Positions 45,380 to 54,156 of a stretch of DNA of 64,000 bases are shown in pieces (the stretch's first letter is position 1; each line of letters starts with the position of its first letter). Where the stretch lies: the NCBI GenBank assembly GCA_951812755.1, contig OX638329.1, positions 2,918,522 to 2,982,521 of the forward strand, given 5' to 3'. This DNA comes from an uncultured Latescibacterota bacterium. GTDB lineage: Bacteria > Latescibacterota > UBA2968. A program made the translations under genes and the position numbers. Below the pieces are notes generated by a model that saw only the letters and a list, made by a program, of their open reading frames with translations, was not told where the DNA came from and did no database searches.

Positions 45380-46684
45380 ATGGGTGAAGCACAAGGAGAT
45401 GCGCGGTTGTTGTGGGAATTGGATGTGGAAGGTGTTGGCGGGCAGATGGTTGTGGCGGATGTGAATGGGGATGGAAAGCTGGAGTTTTTGTTGCGGCAGA
45501 GTCCGGGGCAGTTGAAGTCGGATCTCTATATTGAGCGGGGATGGAATACGGATGAGGAACGGCATTTGTTCTGCATTACGGCGATTGATCAGGAGGGCAA
45601 TCAGCTATGGCAGGTGGGCGAGCCGCATCGGGGTACAGATCCTTACTGTGCGCATGGGGGCAATGATTTTATTACCGCTGATGTGGATGGCGATGGAAAG
45701 GCGGAGGTGATTTCGATAGTGTGGGATGTGCTGACGGTTTTTGATGGGGAAACGGGAGAGGTGCAGGCAAAAAAGAAGTTGCCAGCAGATAATTTTTCCC
45801 AGGTGAAGGCGGGTAATTTGAGGGGCGATACGACGCGGCAACAGCTTGTGGTGAAAGTCAATGATGGTGCTTATCCGCCTTATGAATACGGCAATCCGAC
45901 TTATGTTCTGGATAGCGATTTGTCGGAGTTGTGGATGACGCCGCATTATCACGGGGCAGGCCATGCGCCGGTTTTGATCGATGTGGATGGCGATGGGTGT
46001 GACGAGATGTTGATCGGGTATAATCTGGTGGATAGCGACGGGACTTTGTTGTGGTCAATTCCTGTGGAAAATGCCACAAAAGAACATGCGGACAATATCA
46101 ATCCGGTAGATCTCGATGGGGATGGGGGGATTGAAATTGCGTATTCGGGAAGCAAGGATTTTTTTGTGGCGAATACGCAGGGCGAGGTGATTTGGAGACG
46201 CCCGCACGAGCATTCGCAGAATACGACGGTGGGGCGTTTTCGCAGTGATATAGATGGTCAGACGATGATATTGAACGAAAAGTGGATTGGGATGACGTGT
46301 TATACGCCCGATGGACAGGCATTGTGGCAAAAATCCGGTGTGGGATACGCGCAACATGCTGTTCGCGGTTGGCGAGATGACGGGCTGGATCTGGTGATTT
46401 ATGCCCCTGCCTTAAAGAGGCAACAGGAAGATGTGCCTTATGATAGCGAGCCAGAAGATACACATCTTTACTGGCCGTTTCTGATGGATGGGGATGGCAA
46501 CCGGGTGATGGAATTTCCCTTTCGAGAGGATTTCAAACAGCCCAAACAACGCATCCGGGGATTTCGGGCGTACGATTATGGGATCGGATACGGCGCAATG
46601 GTATTGGATCTGGATGGAGATGGGAGAGATGAGGTGCTGATTTATGACCGGCAGAAGATTCTGGTATATGGCGCGCCAGCATAG
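45380..46684 (+). CDS. Rhamnogalacturonan-lyase-like (PL11-type) VCBS propeller
   Basis: 434 residues without signal peptide. AAGGAGAC lies upstream of the ATG. Five Ca2+ loops, D-[LV]-[DN]-GDG (for example DVDGDGKAEV, DLDGDGRDEV), and His-rich turns (CAHGGNDF, HYHGAGHAP, KEHADNINP) follow the pattern of PL11 rhamnogalacturonan lyase propellers, in which metal-bound His and Asn residues frame the active site. It may cleave rhamnogalacturonan-type backbones or oligosaccharides. The lack of a signal peptide would place it in the cytoplasm unless it is exported by another route. A non-catalytic VCBS protein is the alternative. Confidence 0.55.
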   Translation: MGEAQGDARLLWELDVEGVGGQMVVADVNGDGKLEFLLRQSPGQLKSDLYIERGWNTDEERHLFCITAIDQEGNQLWQVGEPHRGTDPYCAHGGNDFITADVDGDGKAEVISIVWDVLTVFDGETGEVQAKKKLPADNFSQVKAGNLRGDTTRQQLVVKVNDGAYPPYEYGNPTYVLDSDLSELWMTPHYHGAGHAPVLIDVDGDGCDEMLIGYNLVDSDGTLLWSIPVENATKEHADNINPVDLDGDGGIEIAYSGSKDFFVANTQGEVIWRRPHEHSQNTTVGRFRSDIDGQTMILNEKWIGMTCYTPDGQALWQKSGVGYAQHAVRGWRDDGLDLVIYAPALKRQQEDVPYDSEPEDTHLYWPFLMDGDGNRVMEFPFREDFKQPKQRIRGFRAYDYGIGYGAMVLDLDGDGRDEVLIYDRQKILVYGAPA

Positions 46685-46699
46685 CGCAGGAGGTGTGCT

Positions 46700-47662
46700 G
46701 TGAGGAATCAATGGGTCTTGTATCTTCTGTTTTTTTCTCTGCTTCATTGTGCTGGGAACACCGGTCTGCTGGATTCTGATTATTCAACTGTTGATGGGCG
46801 CATTGCGTTTGTGGGACCGGGAGATTTTACATCATTCAAAATTTTTGTGATGCGTTCCGATGGCGAAGGTTTGATGAGGCTTACGAGCGAGAAGGGGGGC
46901 TATACCAATCCCTCCTGGGCTCCAAATGCGCGGCGCATTGTATTTGCTTCAAACCGAGATGCGCTGGGAAATTTTGGTATTTATATTTTTGATCTGGAGG
47001 ATAGGAGCATACAGAAGGTGGTTGATTTGCCCGGTCCCGATCTCGGCCCAGCCTGGTCTCCAGATGGTAAAAAGATTGCTTTTCAGGCCCAAGAGGATAA
47101 TAGAGATAGATGGGATATCTACACGGTCAATCTCGACGGTACAGGACTACAAAATTTGACAAATTCTCCCAGTAGTGATGAAGCTCCGGACTGGTCACCC
47201 GATGGGCAAAGGATTGTTTTTCAATCGCGTCAAGGACAAAATATCGACATTTTTCTTATGGATTCAGATGGTTCTAACCGGGTCAGGCTGACAGATTTCA
47301 ATGGTGTTCAGAATATTCACCCGGTCTGGTCGCCTGATGGAACGCGCATTGCTTATGCATCAAATCGGCATCAACCGCCAGTGCGGGGCCAATTCCAGGA
47401 ATACGAGATTTATACTATGGATTCCGACGGGACTATGGTGCGACGGCTGACCCGGGAGGCGAGTTCCACAGTGGCTTTCTTTTCTCCTACCTGGTCTCCC
47501 GATGGTCAAAGGATTGCTTTTGAAGTGCGGCGGAGCCTTGAGGAACAGAGTGGTTTAGAACACAGGTTGATGATGATAAATGCCGATGGCACAGATTTGC
47601 ATGAAGTTTCTGTAGATATGGAGGTCTCTGCACCTTGCTGGTCACCGAGGCAAACCGAGTAG
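46700..47662 (+). CDS. TolB-like WD40/PD40 propeller, probable lipoprotein
   Basis: 320 residues from a GTG behind GGAGG. The signal sequence carries a possible lipobox SLLHC. Six PD40 blades follow, each with a WSPDG(K/Q/T)xIxF motif (PAWSPDGKKIAFQ, PDWSPDGQRIVFQ, PVWSPDGTRIAYA). The fold is that of the TolB C-terminal propeller and dipeptidyl-peptidase propellers, but no catalytic domain is attached. It may bind a periplasmic partner. Its 5' end shares an unusual near-identity with the 5' end of the TPR-thioredoxin gene at 50012. Confidence 0.82.
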   Translation: MRNQWVLYLLFFSLLHCAGNTGLLDSDYSTVDGRIAFVGPGDFTSFKIFVMRSDGEGLMRLTSEKGGYTNPSWAPNARRIVFASNRDALGNFGIYIFDLEDRSIQKVVDLPGPDLGPAWSPDGKKIAFQAQEDNRDRWDIYTVNLDGTGLQNLTNSPSSDEAPDWSPDGQRIVFQSRQGQNIDIFLMDSDGSNRVRLTDFNGVQNIHPVWSPDGTRIAYASNRHQPPVRGQFQEYEIYTMDSDGTMVRRLTREASSTVAFFSPTWSPDGQRIAFEVRRSLEEQSGLEHRLMMINADGTDLHEVSVDMEVSAPCWSPRQTE

Positions 47663-47682
47663 TAGTGAAGTGGAGGATAGTA

Positions 47683-49977
47683 TTGAAATCACGGTACAGG
47701 GGTTTTAGAAACGTTCATCTGTGTGCTCTTTTTGTTATACTGCCCATTGTCGCTTTGGCTCAGGAACCGGACTCTTTGAGGGTCTTAGAGAAAATGGTGC
47801 AGGCATCTCCAGGGAACCGCGAAGCCTGGGTGCGGTTGGGGTATGCCTGTTTGGATGCGGGGGATTTAGACCGGGCAGATAAGGCGTTCCGAAAAGGCGT
47901 CCAGGGTGAAACGGCATCCAGGGCATTCAACGGGCTGGGGCTGGTCTATACGAGACGATCCAAACAGCCGGAAAAAGCGTTGTTTTATTTTCGCCGGGCA
48001 TTGGGAGCCGATCCCACATTTTTTGAAGTTCGGATGAACATCGCCCGATTGTACCTCGAGCTGGGTAATTTCGATGCTGGAAAGGCATTAGAAGAGGTTA
48101 TCCAGGCCGATTCGACATACGCGCCAGCCTATTTGGCGTCGGGAAATTGGTATGCAGACTGGTTTGAGGGGTGGGACGCCAACAGCGACGAACAGCAGCG
48201 GAGAATCGAGCTTTTTAGACGCTATATTGTGCTCCGTTCTGAGGATTCGGAAGGCCCTTATAGGCTGGCGTTGACTTATATTGAACAGCAGCGCTATGGA
48301 CAAGCTCTGGATGTGGCTGTACCCGCGATGGAATTACATCCAGATGAGGCGCGTCTTATGCCGTTGGCTGCCCAGGCGTATGCAGCTCAGGGGGAAGCGG
48401 ATCAGGCACTGGGCCTGTTTCGGATCTTTTTTTGGATGCTTCCAGATAGCAATCGGGCGTTGTATGAGGACCTGTCACTGGTGGCGTTTCCAGAGGAGTT
48501 GGCGGCTTACAGGTCTTTGTCTGAGGCAGAACAAGAGGCGTTTTTAGATCGATTCTGGCTCAAGCGGGATCCAACGCTCATTTCAGCGGGAAGAGCACGG
48601 CGAGTGGAACACTATCGGCGGGTGTGGTATGCGCGTACGTATTTTGCTAGCGAGGTGCAGCCCTGGGATAAGCGCGGAGAGGTTTATATCCGGTATGGCG
48701 CGCCGGACTACAGGTCTCGGTCTGATCGGGCCAACTCACCGCCCGGTGTGGCGGTACAGGCTGTTAAAGAGCGAAATGCTTTCACTATTTACGGAAAAAA
48801 AGAATCTGGATCCCTACCCATACCAGGAGAAATTGCACACGGGAGAGCGTTGATAGAGCCGGTTTTCCCTCTGGATCGGTCAGCGCGTGAAAGGGTAGAT
48901 GATGTTTACGTTGCGGAGGAACCGACAGTACATTGGGAATCGTGGGTCTATACGCAGGTAGGTGGTGGCATTGAGTTTGTGTTTACAGATCAAATGTTAA
49001 ATGGACAATGGGCATTCGCGCCACCACCTCTTTCTGAAAATCTTCCGATTGATTTAATGACGCGATTGGCGGAATTGAATCCGGCCAATGTCCTGCAGGT
49101 CGTGTCTTCGGCAATGCCAGAACGCTACACACTGCCTCCAGGGGTAGAACCACTGGCGTTCTATTACGACCTGGCGACTTTTCGCGGCAAGGCAGAAAAT
49201 ACTGAGGTGGAGGTTTATTACGGTATTGCACCCGAACAGATGGCTGTCCAGGAGGTTGGGCAACTGTCGCAAATTCAGGTGGAACGAACAGTCGTGTTTA
49301 CCGATAGTACTGGCGAAGTCGCACACCGAAATGTAGAGACACTTCCGTTCGCATGGGCGGCATCATCGTCCCTCAAGCAGGGTACTTTTTTGCCAGATGT
49401 CGTTAAGCTAGAAGTGCCATCGGGAACCTATCGCGTGGCCGTGCAGTTGATTGATCAAATCTCTGGTAAGTGGGGTATCTATCAACAAGCAGTGACAGTG
49501 CCTGCTTATAGAGAGTCTCTGGGTATCAGCGATCTGGAACTGGCGTGGTTGATTTCAGAAGCACCTCATGGAAAGAAGTTTCAAAAAGGAAAAGTATGGG
49601 TGGTTCCTATGCCGAGCCGAAGCTACCAGGATGATCAAGGGGTCTATGTTTACTATGAGATTTACAACTTGCAGAAGGATCAGTTCGGACAGACGAAATA
49701 TCGCATCAGTTATGCTATTCGTCAGGATTTACGCACGCGGTTGGGGGTGTTTGGCGCAGTATTTTCGGGGTTTCGCAGACTGCTCTCGGCGGGGAAACCA
49801 GAAGTGGTGGTGAGCTATGATCGGACTGGGAGCGAGGTTTTTGAGCGGATCTATTTCGAGCTTGAGACAGTGAAGTTGAATCTGGGAGTCCACCAGATTG
49901 AAGTGAGTGTGACAGATCTAAATGGCGGTGGTGCTGTATCCAAGAGTGCCGTATTTGTTTTGGGAAAGGGAGAATAA
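47683..49977 (+). CDS. TPR and GWxTD-domain protein, third paralogue
   Basis: 764 residues from TTG 47683, which has GGAGG seven bases upstream and begins a signal peptide ending VALAQ. TPR repeats cover about 25-250. The GWxTD-type domain has LDRFWLKRDPTLISAGRARR, HYRRVWYARTYF and EVYIRYGAPDYR, with VQPWDKRGE in place of GWxTD. The beta-rich C-terminus matches the other two paralogues (GKVWVVPMPSRSY). Unlike them it is on the plus strand and not next to a TonB cassette. Confidence 0.8.
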   Translation: MKSRYRGFRNVHLCALFVILPIVALAQEPDSLRVLEKMVQASPGNREAWVRLGYACLDAGDLDRADKAFRKGVQGETASRAFNGLGLVYTRRSKQPEKALFYFRRALGADPTFFEVRMNIARLYLELGNFDAGKALEEVIQADSTYAPAYLASGNWYADWFEGWDANSDEQQRRIELFRRYIVLRSEDSEGPYRLALTYIEQQRYGQALDVAVPAMELHPDEARLMPLAAQAYAAQGEADQALGLFRIFFWMLPDSNRALYEDLSLVAFPEELAAYRSLSEAEQEAFLDRFWLKRDPTLISAGRARRVEHYRRVWYARTYFASEVQPWDKRGEVYIRYGAPDYRSRSDRANSPPGVAVQAVKERNAFTIYGKKESGSLPIPGEIAHGRALIEPVFPLDRSARERVDDVYVAEEPTVHWESWVYTQVGGGIEFVFTDQMLNGQWAFAPPPLSENLPIDLMTRLAELNPANVLQVVSSAMPERYTLPPGVEPLAFYYDLATFRGKAENTEVEVYYGIAPEQMAVQEVGQLSQIQVERTVVFTDSTGEVAHRNVETLPFAWAASSSLKQGTFLPDVVKLEVPSGTYRVAVQLIDQISGKWGIYQQAVTVPAYRESLGISDLELAWLISEAPHGKKFQKGKVWVVPMPSRSYQDDQGVYVYYEIYNLQKDQFGQTKYRISYAIRQDLRTRLGVFGAVFSGFRRLLSAGKPEVVVSYDRTGSEVFERIYFELETVKLNLGVHQIEVSVTDLNGGGAVSKSAVFVLGKGE

Positions 49978-50011
49978 AATGACGCGGACGCTCTTTCACT
50001 GGAGGTGTGTT

Positions 50012-52147
50012 ATGATGAATCGATGGGTCCTGTATCTGCTGTTTCTTTGTTTGTGTCCACTACCCATTCAAGGGCAAGATACAGCAGAAGAGGCGATTGA
50101 GCGGTTGAGATCTCTGCGAATGATACGAAACCATAAAGATGGATATGCTGAGGGGAAAAAGCTGGTGGAACGGTTTCCGGATAATTTGCATCTGCGCGCA
50201 TGGTTCATCCATCACATGGCTGCGGAGAACACGGAGGAAGCAGTTGCCGCCGCTGAAGAGATGGTCGCGTCTCCTGAAAATAGTGCGTGGAGTTGGGTCG
50301 CGCTTGCGAGCGCACTTGATCGACTCGGAAAAGAGCGCAGGGATGAGGCACTTTTAGCCAGTGAAAGAGCTTTGGAGATGTTGCCCGACCATGCGGATGT
50401 CATCAATACAAGAGCGGACGTGCTATATGGAAGCAATAAAGAGGATGCTATCGCTTTTGTGGATGAGTATAAAACGCGGGTCGAGAATCCAGCGAGGCTT
50501 CTGGTCGTTAAGGGGAATGCGCTGTACTATACTTCTAATAGGGGAAGAGATAGCGAAAGGTTTGAGGCTTGTCTGAAGGCGTTTGCCGAGGCGCGTAAAG
50601 CCGATCCCAGCAATGCAAATGCCTATTTCCGACCGGCTTATTATCTGTATTTGGTGCGTCGTTATGATGAAGCTTATCCGCTATACCAGAAAGCGGCACA
50701 ACTGGCATCTACAGATGCAAAGGTACACCAGCGGTTCTGGCGAGCGATTGAGCGACTTAAAAACAAGCCCATAGCAGAGAAAATCGCAGAGATCGAGGCT
50801 GATGCCGATATGTTTGTGAATGCGCGTGGGGAAGATGTAGTTTCTTTGAAGACATTACACGATTTCTATTTGCGACTGGAAGATGTGGAAAAGGCAAAAA
50901 TGTTTGGGGATCGCATTCTCAGTTCCTATGGTGAAAGTGAGGAGGCGGAGTGGGTGCTGGTGCGGCGCTATCGTGCTGTAGAAGATGCTGCTGGCGAAGA
51001 GGGTTTCCAGGATCCCGAGCAAGAGGAGGCGTATCGGGACCTGTTGCGGGCGTTTATCGCACGGCCTCGGCACCACAATGAAGGGCTGTTGGGAGATGCG
51101 TATCTGAACCTTTTCCTTTCTATGGGAGGAGATTCTACAGTATCGGCGGAAGAAACTCTGGATGTGGTGCAGGGTATGATTAAATATGAGAACCTCAATC
51201 CGCATCTCACATTTCCATGGGGTGCGATTAGACTGGCGGAACGCACGTCGTATTATCGCGAGGCCGAGCAGATTGCCCGGGATGGTGTTGCAGCAGGACG
51301 GGAAAAACTAAAAAGCCAGAGGGAGTACTTCGATTCAGAGGAAGAGTATCAACAGGCCATAAATGGGATGACCGGGTTGATGGCGGATGCCCTCGGATGG
51401 GTGTTTTTTCAGGAAGGACGTTTGGAAGATGCCGAGCAGGAATTGATGCGTGCCCATGAGCTGAATTCCAAAGATGAGGACATACTTTACCATTTGGGGC
51501 AAGTTTACGAGACGATGGACAATTCCGACCAGGCGGAAATATTTTACAAAATGGGTATAGTAATCCCATCGTCGGGTAAAAATCCCAATGAGCAGGCTCT
51601 GAAGTCACTTTATTTGAAGCGACACGGGGATTTGGATGGGTACGAAGATTATTTAAGACCTTTGCGAGCCTCAGATCGAGAAACGCGAAGACAGGAGGTC
51701 CTGGCCTCTCGGATTGAGGCTCCGGAACCCGCCCTTGTGTTCAATTTGAAGACTCTAAAGGGTAAGGAAGTATCGCTAACTTCTTTGAAGGGCAAGGTCG
51801 TGGCGATCAATTTCTGGGGGATATGGTGTGGGTGGTGTGTGAAAGAGATGCCGGAGTTTCAGAATTTGTACGAGCATTATAAGGATGATCCAGATGTGGC
51901 GATTTTGACGATCAATAATGATCGCAATCCCGAGTCGGTACCGCCGTGGATGGAGGAAAAGGGTTACACGTTTCCGGTTCTTCTCGATGATGGATATGTG
52001 AATAAAGCGGGTATTCAGGGCTTTCCCACAACCTGGTTTCTCAATCGAGAGGGGCAGATTGCGTTTCTGAAGCGGGGATGGACAAAGGAATTGGAGGAGG
52101 AATTTGGCTGGCGGATTGAGGCGTTGAGGGGCGTTGAGGTGAAATAA
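50012..52147 (+). CDS. Exported TPR protein with C-terminal TlpA/ResA-like thioredoxin domain
   Basis: 711 residues from ATG 50012 behind GGAGG. Signal peptide 1-22 (ends PIQGQ). TPR-like repeats fill about 25-560. The thioredoxin-fold domain at about 570-711 has WCGWC (605-609) as its CxxC active site and the cis-Pro segment QGFPTTWFLN. This is a periplasmic disulfide reductase of the TlpA/ResA type, a class that often serves c-type cytochrome maturation. The octaheme and di-heme proteins in this window are possible clients. The DUF6785 gene begins at the base after its stop. Confidence 0.87.
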   Translation: MMNRWVLYLLFLCLCPLPIQGQDTAEEAIERLRSLRMIRNHKDGYAEGKKLVERFPDNLHLRAWFIHHMAAENTEEAVAAAEEMVASPENSAWSWVALASALDRLGKERRDEALLASERALEMLPDHADVINTRADVLYGSNKEDAIAFVDEYKTRVENPARLLVVKGNALYYTSNRGRDSERFEACLKAFAEARKADPSNANAYFRPAYYLYLVRRYDEAYPLYQKAAQLASTDAKVHQRFWRAIERLKNKPIAEKIAEIEADADMFVNARGEDVVSLKTLHDFYLRLEDVEKAKMFGDRILSSYGESEEAEWVLVRRYRAVEDAAGEEGFQDPEQEEAYRDLLRAFIARPRHHNEGLLGDAYLNLFLSMGGDSTVSAEETLDVVQGMIKYENLNPHLTFPWGAIRLAERTSYYREAEQIARDGVAAGREKLKSQREYFDSEEEYQQAINGMTGLMADALGWVFFQEGRLEDAEQELMRAHELNSKDEDILYHLGQVYETMDNSDQAEIFYKMGIVIPSSGKNPNEQALKSLYLKRHGDLDGYEDYLRPLRASDRETRRQEVLASRIEAPEPALVFNLKTLKGKEVSLTSLKGKVVAINFWGIWCGWCVKEMPEFQNLYEHYKDDPDVAILTINNDRNPESVPPWMEEKGYTFPVLLDDGYVNKAGIQGFPTTWFLNREGQIAFLKRGWTKELEEEFGWRIEALRGVEVK

Positions 52148-54094
52148 ATGGGGCAGGTTCGAGACGATCGGTTTAAGGTTCGCGCGGTGGCACTGGGGGC
52201 GTTTTTTGTGGTGCTGGTGAGTGTTTGGGCTACCTATTCTGAGTTTATTGTGCGGGCCTCCCGGTTGAACATGAGCAATTTTGCGCTGGCTCTATTTGTG
52301 CCTTTTGTACTGTGTGTCCTGGTGGTGAATCCGGTGCTCAAAGCGCAAAAACCCGATTGGGCGTTCGGACGTTCGGATTTGCTGGTGGCGTTGACGATGG
52401 GGTTGGCCAGCGCGGTGATCCCGGCGGCGGATGGACTGCCGGGATATTTGTTGGGGATTCTTGCGGCGCCATTTTATTTTGCTACACCGGAGAATGGGTG
52501 GGCACCTTACCTGCACAATCATATCAGACCGTGGATGGCACCCTCGGAAGACGGGCGGGCGATGACATGGTTTTTTGAGGGATTACCGCCCGGACAGGCT
52601 GTGCCGTGGGGAGAGTGGGTTTTGCCACTGTTCTGGTGGTTGAGTTTTATCGGTGCAGCGGCGTGTGTGTCGATCTGTCTGGCGGTTTTGTTGCGGCGGC
52701 AGTGGGTGGATCACGAGCGATTGGTCTATCCGCTGGCAAATGTGGCGGTGGATCTGGTCTCGGCGCCGAAACACGGGATACGGATGATTGGGGGAAGGTT
52801 GTTCTGGGCGGGCGCAGTGACGGGATTTGGGATGATTGCGTGGAATATCCTGTCGTATTTTTCTCCTGGGGCACCCAGATTTCCCACGGGCAGTTACCGG
52901 TCTGGAACATGGCTACCACTGGGCCGCAATTTCCCTGGAATTCGGATCAAGCTCAATTTGTTTACGATCGGGTTTGTGTATTTTGCCAATCTGGAAGTGT
53001 TGTTTAGCGTCTGGTTTTTTTATGTGCTGAATGTATTTCAGGTGGGTATCTTAAGGCGGTTGGGATTTGGTTTGAAGAACTCCGACAGTTGGGGCTCGTC
53101 ATACGAGGTGGCTGGCTGGGAGGGGTTCGGGGCTTTGACCGTATTTGTGGGCTGGGGGTTGTGGATAGCCCGGAGGCACTTTTACACCGCATTCCGCAGT
53201 GCTTTTAGGGGAGATCGGAACGCCGGAGATTCGGACGAGATGATGGGCTATCGGGCGGCGGTATGGGGGATGTTTATAGGACTGGGTTTCCTGGTGTTGT
53301 GGCTACACGCGGCGGGAATGGCCTATGGTGCAGCCATTCTGTGTGTTTTAGCAACGCTGGTGACGTATGTGGGAGTAGCCAAGATCGTGGCGGAGACAGG
53401 GTTGATTTATGTGCGCACCCCGCTGAGCGGCCAGGCATTTACGATGGCTGTCCTGGGTACGCGCACCCTGTCGGGGGCGACGATGACGGCATTGGCATTT
53501 TCCTATGCGTTGATTTCCTACCGGGGACTGTTTATGCCCGGGTTGGTACACGGAGCACGGCTGGCAGATTTTGTGCGTGGCAATCGGCGCCTTCTGCTCT
53601 GGGCTGTGGTATTTGGCCTCGGGTTGAGTGCAGTGGTATCGCTTGCATTAACGCTGCATCTGGCTTATGTCCATGGAGCCTATCATTTTGATGTGTGGCC
53701 CTATCGAAGCGGGAACAAAGCGGCCTTTAATGCGGCGGTTGCCAGGATGAAGGCGCCACAGGGTACGGACAGTACCCGACTGATGCTGTTCGGTATCGGT
53801 GCTGCGCTGATGGGACTGCTGAGTTTTTTGCGTTACCGATTTCCGAGGTGGCCGCTTCACCCGATCGGGCTGACCATTCCCGGCACTAATTTTACACGAG
53901 AACTGGCGTTTTCGGCCTTTCTGGTTTGGGCGATCAAGGGGTTGTTGCTGAAGGGAGGGGGGATGGTGTTGTACCGCCAGTGGCAGCCTTTTTTTTCAGG
54001 TCTGTTGATTGGATATGCGCTGGCAGTAACGCTGTCTTTTGTGGTGGATCTGGTCTGGTTTCCCGGGCAGGGGCATGTGGTGCATGTATTTTGA
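52148..54094 (+). CDS. DUF6785/DUF6784-type polytopic membrane protein (third copy)
   Basis: 648 residues, beginning directly after the previous stop codon. It is collinear with the copy at 40144: GRSDLLVALTMGL, DHERLVYPL, ARRHFYTAF, RWPLHPIGLTIPG and a tail LVWFPGQGHVVHVF. About a dozen hydrophobic segments. Translational coupling to the TPR-thioredoxin gene and the lyase-like gene after it suggests one expression unit. Permease function for an oligosaccharide is inference from neighbours. Confidence 0.85.
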   Translation: MGQVRDDRFKVRAVALGAFFVVLVSVWATYSEFIVRASRLNMSNFALALFVPFVLCVLVVNPVLKAQKPDWAFGRSDLLVALTMGLASAVIPAADGLPGYLLGILAAPFYFATPENGWAPYLHNHIRPWMAPSEDGRAMTWFFEGLPPGQAVPWGEWVLPLFWWLSFIGAAACVSICLAVLLRRQWVDHERLVYPLANVAVDLVSAPKHGIRMIGGRLFWAGAVTGFGMIAWNILSYFSPGAPRFPTGSYRSGTWLPLGRNFPGIRIKLNLFTIGFVYFANLEVLFSVWFFYVLNVFQVGILRRLGFGLKNSDSWGSSYEVAGWEGFGALTVFVGWGLWIARRHFYTAFRSAFRGDRNAGDSDEMMGYRAAVWGMFIGLGFLVLWLHAAGMAYGAAILCVLATLVTYVGVAKIVAETGLIYVRTPLSGQAFTMAVLGTRTLSGATMTALAFSYALISYRGLFMPGLVHGARLADFVRGNRRLLLWAVVFGLGLSAVVSLALTLHLAYVHGAYHFDVWPYRSGNKAAFNAAVARMKAPQGTDSTRLMLFGIGAALMGLLSFLRYRFPRWPLHPIGLTIPGTNFTRELAFSAFLVWAIKGLLLKGGGMVLYRQWQPFFSGLLIGYALAVTLSFVVDLVWFPGQGHVVHVF

Positions 54095-54156
54095 GTTCGG
54101 GTTTGATAAGATATATCGCGTTGATGTAGTTTTTATTTTTTTACAGGGAGGAAGAC

